Assembly (NCBI RefSeq): GCF_024714495.1
Contig: NZ_JAMZMJ010000001.1
Coordinates: 1-64,000, forward strand
Direction of reading: 5' to 3'
Length of the DNA: 64,000 bases
Source of the DNA: Marinoscillum pacificum
GTDB taxonomy: Bacteria; Bacteroidota; Bacteroidia; Cytophagales; Cyclobacteriaceae
Shown here: piece by piece, positions 33,903 through 42,828 of the stretch
How positions within the stretch are numbered: the first letter of the stretch is position 1
Layout of the letters: every line of letters begins with the position of its first letter
Translations under genes and position numbers: made by a program
Notes under the pieces: generated by a model
Databases searched by the model: none
What the model saw: only the letters and a program-made list of their open reading frames with translations
Told to the model about the DNA's origin: nothing

Positions 33903-35330
33903 TTACAAGTCGTCATCGTCCAATGGCACCTCGTATGGGTAACTGAACAAGTGATTTTGTTTGATTGAATCTGCCACTTTGTTCGGGACATATTTTTCCC
34001 ATCCTACTGCACCTCTTTGGATCATTTCCAATACATCATCAGAAATGATGTGTAGGTTTTCCGTTTTGGCACCTTCGATATCCTGAAACTTATCATTATC
34101 CATCAGGTATTGATATAAGTGCTTTAGATGCGGTTCTGGCTCAAAAGAATCGGTTGTTTGTATTTCTTTAGTGTCTGGCTTGAATGTAGGGTAGATGTAT
34201 AGTTTCACATTGCTTCCAAACAATCTACTAAATGACTCAAGAATTCCACCATTCAGATTTTCATAGTAGGATTCATCAAAAATTCTAACAAGGTTGTAGT
34301 AGCCCATTACAATCCCCAGTTTTCTGTGTCTGGTGAATTGAGAAAGATAGGCTGCTAGTTTGTAGTGTTCCTGGTAGTTGGATATTAAAACATTTTGTCC
34401 AAGCGAACACAATAGGTCTACTCTGTCCAGGAAGTCAGCTTCATCCACTTCACCTTCCATTGTTAAATCATTTAGTGTTAATTCAACAATAGGAGTGACG
34501 TTCTGTATTTCTACATCCGATTCTTTTCTGAATGCCCGCATCCCAGTGATCATCATGTCCACGTTGACATGCGTAACCGGACGGAATCGTCCTCTTAGAA
34601 CAAAGATGTTCTTTTTATATAATGCAGCTGAAGGTTGTAAGACATTCCCTTTAGGTCCGAACATGGCAGCATGAGTCAAGCCATTCTTCACCAACTTCAA
34701 AACCATCAATCTGTTGTCCACATGATGGAAGTCGGGACCCTCTATTCGGAACATATCTATCTCAAGTCTAGACTTGTGGATGTTGTCTGTTAGGGAATTA
34801 AGTATCTCTTCAGGCTCCGAATAGTTGTAACAAGCGTGAATAAGATTTACACCAACCATTCCTAAAACTTGCTGTTGCCACAATGGGTCTGTGTCTTTCA
34901 AAATCACGTGAATTACACAGTCATTTGGGTCAGAATTGGGGTGTTTCTGAAATCTTAATCCAATCCAGCCATGGCCTTGGTTGGTGCGTTTGTAATTTAA
35001 AGTCTCTACCGTGTTAGCAAAGGCAAAGAAATGAGATCGTTTGGCTCTGTTGGTCAAGCGCTGAGCAAGAAGTGAGTATTCTCGATCCAACATTTTCATG
35101 AGCTTGTCCTCACATACATATCGCAAGCTTTTCCCATAGATGGCATCACTAAAAGTCATATCATATGCCGACATGGTTTTAGCAATGGTACCAGAAGCTG
35201 CTCCAGCTTTGAAGAAGTAATCAGCTACTTCCTGTCCGCCTCCAATTTCTGCTATGGTACCGTATATTTTGTCGTCAAGGTTAAGCGAAAGTGCTTTTTC
35301 TTTGGTGGTGAGTGTTTTGAATGATTCCAT
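33903..35330 (-). CDS. Conserved Bacteroidota protein of unknown function, 475 residues
   Basis: A 475-residue protein that I recognise as a widely conserved family (MESFKTLTTKEKALSLNLDDKIYGTIAEIGGGQEVADYFF at the start; FRPVTHVNVDMM in the middle). Databases often label it TonB-dependent receptor or adenylyltransferase, but it has no signal peptide, no plug and no barrel pattern, so it must be cytoplasmic and the first label cannot be right. Segments such as FRLRGRFRPV and LGIVMGYYNLVRIFDESYY look like an enzyme core with alpha/beta folding. It ends with an acidic tail DDDDL. The function is unknown. Confidence 0.85.
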   Translation of the reverse strand: MESFKTLTTKEKALSLNLDDKIYGTIAEIGGGQEVADYFFKAGAASGTIAKTMSAYDMTFSDAIYGKSLRYVCEDKLMKMLDREYSLLAQRLTNRAKRSHFFAFANTVETLNYKRTNQGHGWIGLRFQKHPNSDPNDCVIHVILKDTDPLWQQQVLGMVGVNLIHACYNYSEPEEILNSLTDNIHKSRLEIDMFRIEGPDFHHVDNRLMVLKLVKNGLTHAAMFGPKGNVLQPSAALYKKNIFVLRGRFRPVTHVNVDMMITGMRAFRKESDVEIQNVTPIVELTLNDLTMEGEVDEADFLDRVDLLCSLGQNVLISNYQEHYKLAAYLSQFTRHRKLGIVMGYYNLVRIFDESYYENLNGGILESFSRLFGSNVKLYIYPTFKPDTKEIQTTDSFEPEPHLKHLYQYLMDNDKFQDIEGAKTENLHIISDDVLEMIQRGAVGWEKYVPNKVADSIKQNHLFSYPYEVPLDDDDL

Positions 35331-35400
35331 TAAGGGTGCCTGCCTTTTATTTTCACTTAAAATTATGCCATAACAAGCTCAATTTAAACTTATCAGTGAC

Positions 35401-35432
35401 ATAAATAAAAAAGCCGGCAGAGCCGGCTTTAG
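35401..35432 (-). terminator. Terminator of the acyl-CoA dehydrogenase gene
   Basis: GCCGGC-AGA-GCCGGC with flanking AA/TT pairs forms a strong hairpin (35411-35429). Read on the minus strand it is followed by TTTTTTATTTAT, so it ends transcription from the gene whose stop is at 35456. Confidence 0.85.
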
Positions 35433-35455
35433 TTTCAGAAATATGCAAAAGGTAA

Positions 35456-37264
35456 TTAATTGTAAAGACTGTAAGGAAACTTATTTTCCGCTACCATTTT
35501 CTCAGCAATTGATCTTCTAAGCGTCTTTGTGTTGACAGGATTATATTTTGTGAATCTCTTCATTCCCATCATCATTACTTTTAGTTCATCACCATCTGTG
35601 AAGCAGGCAACAGCTTCGTCTCCGTGATTTTTTATTTTTTGAATAGCTTCATGCATATAAAGCTTAGTCATGTCATAGTATAACTTGCTTCCTGCTTCTC
35701 CGTGTAAACTGGTTAGCTTTTCAGTTCTTAGGATGCATGATTCCAATACATAGATTTCAATCAGCATATCAGCAACATGCATTAAGACTTCTTGCTCATC
35801 TGTAAGTTTAGGGCCAAAGGTTTCAGCAGCTTTTCCAGCTACCATTAAGGCAGCTTTTTTCAACTTCTTCAATACATCTTTTTCTTCTGCAAGAGGAGCA
35901 CTTAAGTCAGGCATCTCAAAAGAAGGTACTGAAGTCAATTCTTTAGCTACCGACATTGCTGGACCTAATAAATCGATTTCACCTTTCATAGCACGTTTGA
36001 ACATCATGCCGACTAGCAACATTCTATTAATCTCGTTCGTGCCTTCATAGATTCTAGTGATTCTCGCATCTCTGTAAGCTCTTGCCATAGGTGCTTCTTC
36101 TGAGAATCCCATTCCACCATATACCTGCACACCTTCATCCACACAGTAGTCAAGTACTTCAGAACCATGGATTTTGATGATGGCACACTCAATAGAGAAT
36201 TGCTCCAAAGCTTTCAATTTCGCTTTGCTAGGATCCATTCCTTCGCTGATTAGTGACTCAATTCGGTCATCAATGTTCTGACCGGCTCTGTAAGCCGCAG
36301 ATTCGATAGCGAAAGTCTTTGCTGCCATGTTGGCTAATTTCGTTTGAATCGCTCCGAAGCTTGATATGGATACACCAAACTGTTTACGCTCATTCGCATA
36401 GTTGGTGGCTTTAGAAGCTATGTCTTTACAGCCATTGATTACTCCACATCCTAGTTTGATACGACCTACGTTCAATACGTTTACAGCGATTTTGAATCCG
36501 TTCTCACGCTCAGAGAGCATGTTCTCAACTGGTACTGTACAGTCATTGAAGAAAACCTGACGAGTAGAAGAGCCTTTGATACCGAGTTTTCTCTCCTCAT
36601 CGTTCATGGTGATGCCACCATAAGTTTTCTCAACGATAAACGCTGTTAAGTTTTTATCATCATCAATTTTGGCAAACACAATGAACAAGTCAGCAAAACC
36701 CGCATTAGAGATCCACATTTTTTGACCATTGATGATGTAGTTTTTGCCATCGTCAGACAATTTGGCTTTTGTCTTGCCTGAGTTAGCATCCGACCCTGCA
36801 TCTGGTTCTGTCAAGCAATAAGCAGCTTTCCACTCACCAGAAGCAAGTTTAGGAATGTACTTTTGTTTTTGCTCTTCAGTACCATAATACAAGATAGGTA
36901 GGGTTCCGATACCCGTATGGGCACCGTACGCTGTAGAAAATGAACCTGATGCCGCGATGATATCTGCCATTAGCATACCGGTGTTGAAACTCATTCCCAT
37001 TCCTCCGTATTCTTCTGGAACAGAAATTCCTAACAACCCTAGTTCGCCAGCTTTGTCCATCAACGAAGGCATCAGTCCTTCTTCCATGCTGTCTATTCGA
37101 TCTACGATAGGGGCTATTTCCTTGTCAATGAAATCCTGAGTGGCAGCTGCCATCATTTTTTGTTCTTCTGAAAACTCTTCGGGGATGAAGATTTCCTGGG
37201 CTTCTGTTTCTCTGACGATGAACTCACCGCCTTTAATAGCTTGTTTTTGTGCTACTGATTCCAT
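35456..37264 (-). CDS. Acyl-CoA dehydrogenase, long form
   Basis: A 602-residue flavoenzyme. Acyl-CoA dehydrogenase domains run from about 30 to 430: AAYCLTEPDAGSDANSGKTKA for FAD binding, KMWISNAGFADLFIVFAK, and QVYGGMGFSEEAPMARAYRDARITRIYEGTNEINRMLL with the likely catalytic Glu in YEGTNEI. About 170 extra C-terminal helical residues follow, as in VLCAD/ACAD9-like enzymes that use long acyl chains. It performs the first oxidation of beta-oxidation. The upstream region has two identical operator-like repeats around the promoter box, so expression is probably controlled by a fatty-acid-responsive regulator. Confidence 0.95.
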   Translation of the reverse strand: MESVAQKQAIKGGEFIVRETEAQEIFIPEEFSEEQKMMAAATQDFIDKEIAPIVDRIDSMEEGLMPSLMDKAGELGLLGISVPEEYGGMGMSFNTGMLMADIIAASGSFSTAYGAHTGIGTLPILYYGTEEQKQKYIPKLASGEWKAAYCLTEPDAGSDANSGKTKAKLSDDGKNYIINGQKMWISNAGFADLFIVFAKIDDDKNLTAFIVEKTYGGITMNDEERKLGIKGSSTRQVFFNDCTVPVENMLSERENGFKIAVNVLNVGRIKLGCGVINGCKDIASKATNYANERKQFGVSISSFGAIQTKLANMAAKTFAIESAAYRAGQNIDDRIESLISEGMDPSKAKLKALEQFSIECAIIKIHGSEVLDYCVDEGVQVYGGMGFSEEAPMARAYRDARITRIYEGTNEINRMLLVGMMFKRAMKGEIDLLGPAMSVAKELTSVPSFEMPDLSAPLAEEKDVLKKLKKAALMVAGKAAETFGPKLTDEQEVLMHVADMLIEIYVLESCILRTEKLTSLHGEAGSKLYYDMTKLYMHEAIQKIKNHGDEAVACFTDGDELKVMMMGMKRFTKYNPVNTKTLRRSIAEKMVAENKFPYSLYN

Positions 37265-37295
37265 TTTTCAATTAATGTTTTATAATGAGGTTAAT

Positions 37296-37349
37296 ATGTT
37301 ATGCATGCATACTATTTCAAATATATAGAAAAATGTTATGCATGCATAA
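37296..37349 (-). promoter_or_regulatory. Promoter with two identical operator-like repeats before the acyl-CoA dehydrogenase
   Basis: ATGTTATGCATGCATA occurs at 37296-37311 and again at 37333-37348. Each copy contains the perfect palindrome TATGCATGCATA (the second extends to TTATGCATGCATAA). Between them, on the minus strand, TATATTTG (37318-37325) matches TAnnTTTG exactly. One operator thus covers the likely upstream element and the other the transcription start. This is a typical repression layout. Confidence 0.65.
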
Positions 37350-37500
37350 TAAATGGAAAAAATATTCTTATCCAATACAATAGAAACGTGAATGAAGGAT
37401 TTGGTTACAATTCATCCTGAATATTCGACAGTTCGGTAAGGTCAAATTTTAAAACGTACTGTCAAAACGCACTTTTGAATCAACAAAAACGATCAAAACC

Positions 37501-39645
37501 ATGCGTTATACTTTACTACTTCAATTCATACTGTTTACACTCGCAGCTACAGGACAAACCATTCTTGAGGGAGATGTAAAAGATAAGACCTCTGAAGGCC
37601 TTATCGGAGCAAATGTCTATATCAAAGATTCATATGATGGGGGGACCACTGATTTTGATGGTCACTTTCGCTTTGAAACGTTTGAGACTGGAGATCAGAT
37701 ACTAGTTGTTTCATTTGTTGGGTATGAGACTTTGGAGCTTCCAATTAATATAGAAGCAGCTGGAAACCTTCAGATAGAATTAAAAGAATCATTTAACAGT
37801 ATAGCTGCTGTGACAATCACTGCTGGAGCATTTGAAGCGAGTGATGAGAAAAAGGCCGTGGTGATGAAAAGCCTGGATATCGCAACGACCGCTGGAGCCA
37901 CTGCTGATATAACAGGAGCACTAAATACGCTGCCCGGTACACAGAAAGTAGGAGAGTCAGGTCGTTTATTCGTGAGAGGTGGTACTTCTGATGAAACAAG
38001 AATCTACATAGATGGGGTAGAAGCGTCTAATTACTATGGCGCTACGGCTAATGGTGTTCCTACAAGAAGTCGATTTTCACCATTCCTTTTTAAAGGGACT
38101 TTCTTCAGCACTGGTGGGTATTCAGCAGAGTTTGGACAAGCTTTATCCTCTGCACTGATTTTGAACACTAATGATGTAGATCCAGAGAACAAAATTGACT
38201 TGTCGATTATGTCGGTTGGTTTGGATGCAGGTGTGACTCGCTCTTGGAACGATCAATCACTCTATGTGAAGGCTGGATACATGAATTTGAACCCATACAA
38301 TGACCTGATCAATCAACGAGTGAATTGGATAGATGCTACCAAAAGTTGGGATGGCACGCTGGCATATAAGAAGAAGCTAACTAATGGTGGAATGTTTAAA
38401 GTATTGGGAATGACTAATACTTCTGGTTTTCACCTTGAGCAGTACTCTACATTATCAGAGAAAGGATACTATGATGTACAGATGGCTAACCAAAATTCAT
38501 TCATTACATCGAACGTGAATTTGCCGGTAGGTGATAAGGATAGCTTTTACTTCGGAGGTTCTGCATCTTGGAATCGTGACGATCTTACTTATGATGAAAC
38601 GGAGTTGTCTACTCCAGATTTTAACATGCATTGGAAGGCCAAATTCATTCATGAGTTCAATGCCAAGCAGATTATCAACACAGGAGCTGAAGTATTCTAT
38701 ACTCATGTAGATCGTGAGATTACCACTGCTACGGATTCTGTGACCCTTGACTACTCTAATTATAATCTGGCAGCTTATGGAGAATTTGATCAGTACATCA
38801 CAGAGAAGTTGATGATGCGTTTTGGGGCAAGATTGTCTAATCAGTCGGTAGTTAGCTCTACCACTTTGGAGCCACGTTTCTCTATGGCTTATCAAGTAGG
38901 AGAGTTTGCTCAATTCTCGCTTGCTACTGGCCAGTTTTATCAAACTCCAAAGAAGGACTATTTACTCGTGACAAACACCATAGATCAGGAGCGAGCTCAA
39001 CACTATATCTTGAACTTTCAACGAATAAAGGAAAGTAAGATCTTTCGTGTGGAGACTTATTTGAAGGATTATGATCACCTTATTCGTTTTCAGGATCAAT
39101 ATGACCCAACTACTTTCAGTAATAATGGAGAAGGTTATGCCTACGGTCTAGATGTGTTTTGGAGAGATCGTGGTGGGTTTAAAAACATCGACTACTGGGT
39201 GTCATACTCCTGGTTAAAAAGTGAACGCTTGTTTCAGGATTATCCTGAGAAGACAACTCCTGGATTTTCCACTGCGCACAACATGTCTTTTGTTCTCAAG
39301 AAATTCGTGCCAGCTATCAAAAGTCAATTGGGAGCAACCTACTCTGTGACATCTGGAAGACCTTACGAAAACCCGAATAAGGAAGGGTTCAACGAAAGCA
39401 AGACGGATGTATACCAGGACTTGAGCTTTAATATGGCTTTTTTACCACGCCCTGAAGTGATCATCTACTTGTCAGCAACGAACCTTCTAGGTCAGGATCA
39501 GGTGTTTGGTTACCGCTATGCCAACACACCAAATGATAATGGTGTAATTGCATCGGAGGCTATTCGCTTACCCGCTAAACGATTCCTTTTCATAGGATGC
39601 TTTATCACCATTGGTGCATTCAACAAACAATTAGAAAATCTATAA
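37501..39645 (+). CDS. TonB-dependent receptor with carboxypeptidase-like N-terminal domain
   Basis: A 714-residue outer membrane receptor. It starts with a signal peptide (1-18, ending ATGQ) and a carboxypeptidase-D regulatory-like domain (about 20-100, EGDVKDKTSEGLIGANVYIK). A plug with LNTLPGTQKVGESGRLFVRGGTSDETRIYIDGVE follows, then a barrel ending with an FLFIGCFITIGAFNKQLENL strand region. No SusD partner is present, so it probably transports a small ligand such as a metal chelate or cofactor. It heads an apparent five-gene unit with DUF2141, a TPR-like protein and a LytS/LytTR pair. Confidence 0.92.
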   Translation: MRYTLLLQFILFTLAATGQTILEGDVKDKTSEGLIGANVYIKDSYDGGTTDFDGHFRFETFETGDQILVVSFVGYETLELPINIEAAGNLQIELKESFNSIAAVTITAGAFEASDEKKAVVMKSLDIATTAGATADITGALNTLPGTQKVGESGRLFVRGGTSDETRIYIDGVEASNYYGATANGVPTRSRFSPFLFKGTFFSTGGYSAEFGQALSSALILNTNDVDPENKIDLSIMSVGLDAGVTRSWNDQSLYVKAGYMNLNPYNDLINQRVNWIDATKSWDGTLAYKKKLTNGGMFKVLGMTNTSGFHLEQYSTLSEKGYYDVQMANQNSFITSNVNLPVGDKDSFYFGGSASWNRDDLTYDETELSTPDFNMHWKAKFIHEFNAKQIINTGAEVFYTHVDREITTATDSVTLDYSNYNLAAYGEFDQYITEKLMMRFGARLSNQSVVSSTTLEPRFSMAYQVGEFAQFSLATGQFYQTPKKDYLLVTNTIDQERAQHYILNFQRIKESKIFRVETYLKDYDHLIRFQDQYDPTTFSNNGEGYAYGLDVFWRDRGGFKNIDYWVSYSWLKSERLFQDYPEKTTPGFSTAHNMSFVLKKFVPAIKSQLGATYSVTSGRPYENPNKEGFNESKTDVYQDLSFNMAFLPRPEVIIYLSATNLLGQDQVFGYRYANTPNDNGVIASEAIRLPAKRFLFIGCFITIGAFNKQLENL

Positions 39646-39667
39646 TCAAATCATAAACTTAAAATCA

Positions 39668-40084
39668 ATGAAAACTCTATTCATTCTAGCATTTGCATGT
39701 ATTGGACTTGCAGCTAATGCCCAAACTAATAACCTAACAGTAGAAGTGACCAATTTCAAAAATGCCAATGGGAAGTTGCGTGTAGCTCTCTTTACAGATG
39801 AGACTAATTATTTGAAAGACAGTCAGTTTGCTTCGGATACAATTGTCTATAGTCAAGAGAAGGTAGAAGTGCTATTTGCAAACCTGCCTGCAGGTGAATA
39901 TGCCATCTCCATCTACCATGATGAAAATGATAATGGAAAGCTGGATGCTAACTTCATGGGGATTCCATCTGAGCCCTATGCATTTTCCAATAATGCTCCT
40001 AGTCGATTTGGACCTGCGAAATATGCTGAATCCAAGTTCACTTTGGATCAAGAAAACCAAATTCATTCAATCAAATTAAACTAA
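39668..40084 (+). CDS. DUF2141 exported protein
   Basis: A 138-residue protein with a signal peptide (1-18, ending AANAQ) and a DUF2141 domain (LTVEVTNFKNANGKLRVALFTDETNYL; VLFANLPAGEYAISIYHDENDNGKLDANFMGIPSEPYAFSNNA). The family has an immunoglobulin-like fold and is periplasmic, with unknown role. The acidic DENDNGKLD loop could bind calcium. It follows the TonB receptor by 22 bp. Confidence 0.9.
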   Translation: MKTLFILAFACIGLAANAQTNNLTVEVTNFKNANGKLRVALFTDETNYLKDSQFASDTIVYSQEKVEVLFANLPAGEYAISIYHDENDNGKLDANFMGIPSEPYAFSNNAPSRFGPAKYAESKFTLDQENQIHSIKLN

Positions 40085-40092
40085 AAAATAAC

Positions 40093-40725
40093 ATGAAAAC
40101 GCTATTCACAACTATTGCCATTTTAACAGTTACTTTAGGATTCAGTCAGTCAAAGTTCGAATCTGCTATTCTTCGAGGAAAGCAAATGATTAATGATGCA
40201 GATACAGTCACAGCAATGCAAAATGCGGTGAACTACTTTCAACGAATTGCACAAAAGGAGACAACTGAGTGGTTACCATGGTATTATCAAGCTCAAATAA
40301 TCTGTTTCATGGCGAGTAGTAATTCTGATTTAGACGCTAAGGAAAATCAACTTAACAAAGCATTAGAACTAATCGAGGCTGGAAAGAAAATTGAAAAGAA
40401 TGCGGAGTTATTGGCGTTAGAGGGTTTTGTTCAAATGCTACGTGTTTCTGTAGATCCAGCTACTAGAGGTCAAAAATTAAGCCCTGTTGTGTTTGGATTG
40501 TACAATCAGGCATTAGCAATAGACCCGCAAAATCCTCGTGCACGTCTTTTTTTGGGTCAGTTTCAATACGGGACTGCACAGTTTTTTGGGACAGGCTTTG
40601 AAGAGGCATGTGTGAATGTTAAGAAAGCTTATGATATATTTGAGAATCAGCCATCTGAACCTACGATTTATCCATCATGGGGAATGGGAAGTGCTAGAGC
40701 TGCATTAGCAAACTGCAATCAATGA
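40093..40725 (+). CDS. Exported TPR-like protein
   Basis: A 210-residue protein with a signal peptide (1-17, ending GFSQS) and a helical body with repeat-like pairs (MQNAVNYFQRIAQKE; LNKALELIEAGKKIEKNAELLALEGFVQML; LYNQALAIDPQNPRARLFLGQFQYG). The helical pattern fits a short TPR protein of the periplasm. It lies between DUF2141 (8-bp gap) and the LytS-type kinase gene (4-bp overlap). The specific function is unknown. Confidence 0.8.
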   Translation: MKTLFTTIAILTVTLGFSQSKFESAILRGKQMINDADTVTAMQNAVNYFQRIAQKETTEWLPWYYQAQIICFMASSNSDLDAKENQLNKALELIEAGKKIEKNAELLALEGFVQMLRVSVDPATRGQKLSPVVFGLYNQALAIDPQNPRARLFLGQFQYGTAQFFGTGFEEACVNVKKAYDIFENQPSEPTIYPSWGMGSARAALANCNQ

Positions 40726-41729
40726 AATACTCACGTGAACAATTCATAGGTCATCTAAAAGAGATCTTCATCATGGGAATGATTGGGCTGGTGTACAGCC
40801 TTTTCGTTGGTGATCTGAATGCTTTCAATATTACAGTGACTGTTCTAATCTGGATTTCGCTTAGTAGAGGAAACGGTTGGTTGGTTGAGATTATTGATAA
40901 GCGAATTAGTTGGGTAGACCAACCAATCCTGAGGCTGACAGTCGGCATGGTGGCCATGATTGTTTACACGGTATTTGCTTTTGGGCTCATTTTGGTAACC
41001 ACCATATGGTATTACTATGGAGATTCACCGTCAGTAACTTTAGCAAGGTTGGGTTTTGAAAACTACCTGGTTAGTATCCTGATTACTTTGATTATTTCGA
41101 TGTTTTTACACGGAAGATCTTTTTATCTGAACTGGAAGCAAGCGCTTTATCGTGAAGAGAAACTCAAAAATGAGACCTTGAAAACCAAGTTTGAATCTCT
41201 TAGAAACCAGGTTAATCCTCACTTTTTGTTCAATTCACTCAATGTGCTGTCTGGATTAGTGTATGAAGATCAGGCTAGAGCAGTTCAGTTTATTCGGAAA
41301 ATGTCTGAAGTATATCGATACGTGTTAGATAAACGTGATCAAGAATTGGTGACCCTAGAGGATGAGTTGAAGTTTTTCGACAATTATGCCTTTCTTCAAC
41401 AGATCCGATTTGGTGATAACTTAAAAGTACATGTAGAGCGAAATGGGGATGGAATGGTTCCCCCGGTGGCAATGCAGCTGTTGCTAGAGAATGCTATAAA
41501 ACACAACATTGTCTCTGAGGCTAAACCATTGATAGTGAATGTGTCCATCACAAAAGATGAAATTAAGGTGTCTAACAACATACAAGAAAAACTCTCCAAA
41601 GACTCGACCGGTATCGGTTTAAATAATCTGAGAGATCGCTATGGATTTCTGTCCAATAAGAAGGTAGTGGTCAATAATGACGGTAAAACCTTTGAAGTAA
41701 TACTCCCACTTTTGAAAATAGACTCATGA
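40722..41729 (+). CDS. LytS/YehU-type sensor histidine kinase
   Basis: A 335-residue kinase with four membrane helices in the N-terminal 135 residues. A short coiled linker leads to a His_kinase domain with the phosphoacceptor His167 (NQVNPHFLFNSLN) and an ATP-binding part (LLLENAIKHNIVSE; GIGLNNLRDRYGF). It overlaps the preceding gene by 4 bp and its response regulator by 4 bp, so signalling pair and receptor unit are translated together. The sensed signal is unknown but probably relates to the receptor cargo. Confidence 0.93.
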   Translation: MKYSREQFIGHLKEIFIMGMIGLVYSLFVGDLNAFNITVTVLIWISLSRGNGWLVEIIDKRISWVDQPILRLTVGMVAMIVYTVFAFGLILVTTIWYYYGDSPSVTLARLGFENYLVSILITLIISMFLHGRSFYLNWKQALYREEKLKNETLKTKFESLRNQVNPHFLFNSLNVLSGLVYEDQARAVQFIRKMSEVYRYVLDKRDQELVTLEDELKFFDNYAFLQQIRFGDNLKVHVERNGDGMVPPVAMQLLLENAIKHNIVSEAKPLIVNVSITKDEIKVSNNIQEKLSKDSTGIGLNNLRDRYGFLSNKKVVVNNDGKTFEVILPLLKIDS

Positions 41730-42466
41730 GATATTTAATTCTGGAAGATGAAAAAATAGCTTCCAATAGACTTAAGGAAATGATTGCTAATCTAAGGCCA
41801 GATTATCACTGTGTCTTGACTTTGGATTCGGTTGAGTCGGCAGTGATTTCATTGCCTGCACTTAAGTTAGATTTGGTCTTTATGGATATCCAATTAGCTG
41901 ATGGGAATTCATTTGATATTTTCGATCAAATCAAGTTCGACGCTCCGATCATTTACACCACGGCGTATGATGAGTATGCGTTGAAGGCTTTCAAATCGAA
42001 TAGTGTAGATTATTTACTAAAACCTATAGATCCAGTAGAGCTGGCAGGGGCAATTGCAAAGTTTGAAAAGCATTCAGTGAAAGATGATAAGGATGTCACT
42101 CAATTAATGCAATCTCTAAAGCCAGAAGGGAAAGAGCGATTTGTTGTGAAAGTAGGTGAGCACCTTAAGTCAGTACTAACGAAGAATGTACAATTGATCT
42201 ATAGTCAGGATAAGGGGACGTATTTGTTTACCGATGATGGAAAACGATTTTTGGTAGACTACACGATGGATCGGGTAGAGGAGATGTTGTCTCCAAAAGA
42301 ATTCTTCAGAATTAGTAGGAAGTTCTTAGTACATATAGACTACATCAAGGACATTGTTTCCTATACCAATTCCCGTTTGGAAATAATGATTGACGGCTTT
42401 ACAGATGATCAGGTAATAGTAGCCAGAGAGCGAGTTAGTGATTTTAAAGTATGGCTAGATCGTTAG
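41726..42466 (+). CDS. LytTR-type response regulator
   Basis: A 246-residue regulator: receiver domain (1-120) with acidic pocket EDE, phospho-acceptor Asp54 (FMDIQLADG) and the KPI lysine near 99, followed by a LytTR DNA-binding domain (about 145-244; FLVHIDYIKDI). It is partnered with the LytS-type kinase by a 4-bp overlap. It converges with the single-receiver gene, whose stop overlaps its own by four bases. Confidence 0.94.
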   Translation: MRYLILEDEKIASNRLKEMIANLRPDYHCVLTLDSVESAVISLPALKLDLVFMDIQLADGNSFDIFDQIKFDAPIIYTTAYDEYALKAFKSNSVDYLLKPIDPVELAGAIAKFEKHSVKDDKDVTQLMQSLKPEGKERFVVKVGEHLKSVLTKNVQLIYSQDKGTYLFTDDGKRFLVDYTMDRVEEMLSPKEFFRISRKFLVHIDYIKDIVSYTNSRLEIMIDGFTDDQVIVARERVSDFKVWLDR

Positions 42467-42828
42467 CCTTTGACAAAATCCAATATTTGAGATCTTTCAA
42501 AAGGTTTTCTGAAGTACTGCTCCAATAGTTTAGAATCAAGTGCTTCTTTGATTTCGCTTGTCACCTCAAAGCCAGTTAATAGACAAAATCTCACATCAGG
42601 GTATGTTATTTTAGCTTCTCGAATTAAGTCCAACCCACTTTTGCCGGGCATTCGTAAGTCAGTGATCACTACCTCAATGTCCTTTTCTTCATCCAATATG
42701 TCTAAGGCATCATCAGCGGAGTCTGCCAGTATGATGTCCACATCATTTCTATAGGTAATTTGAAATGTAATGCGGTTTGGATACTCATCATCAACGTATA
42801 GTACTTTCTTTTTCACTTGCATCTCCAT
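42463..42828 (-). CDS. Single-domain response regulator
   Basis: A 121-residue receiver (CheY-like) with acidic pair DD (13-14), phospho-acceptor Asp57 (VVITDLRMPG), a T/S position in LLTGFE and a conserved KPF lysine. It has no output domain. The start overlaps the end of the large propeller kinase by 38 bp (32 bp if Met3 is used), so it is coupled to it and probably receives its phosphate. It could act through protein contacts or as a relay step. Confidence 0.9.
   Translation of the reverse strand: MEMQVKKKVLYVDDEYPNRITFQITYRNDVDIILADSADDALDILDEEKDIEVVITDLRMPGKSGLDLIREAKITYPDVRFCLLTGFEVTSEIKEALDSKLLEQYFRKPFERSQILDFVKG

Noticed and set aside
33903-35330. TonB-dependent receptor label
   Set aside because: No signal peptide, plug or barrel is visible, so the label was not used.
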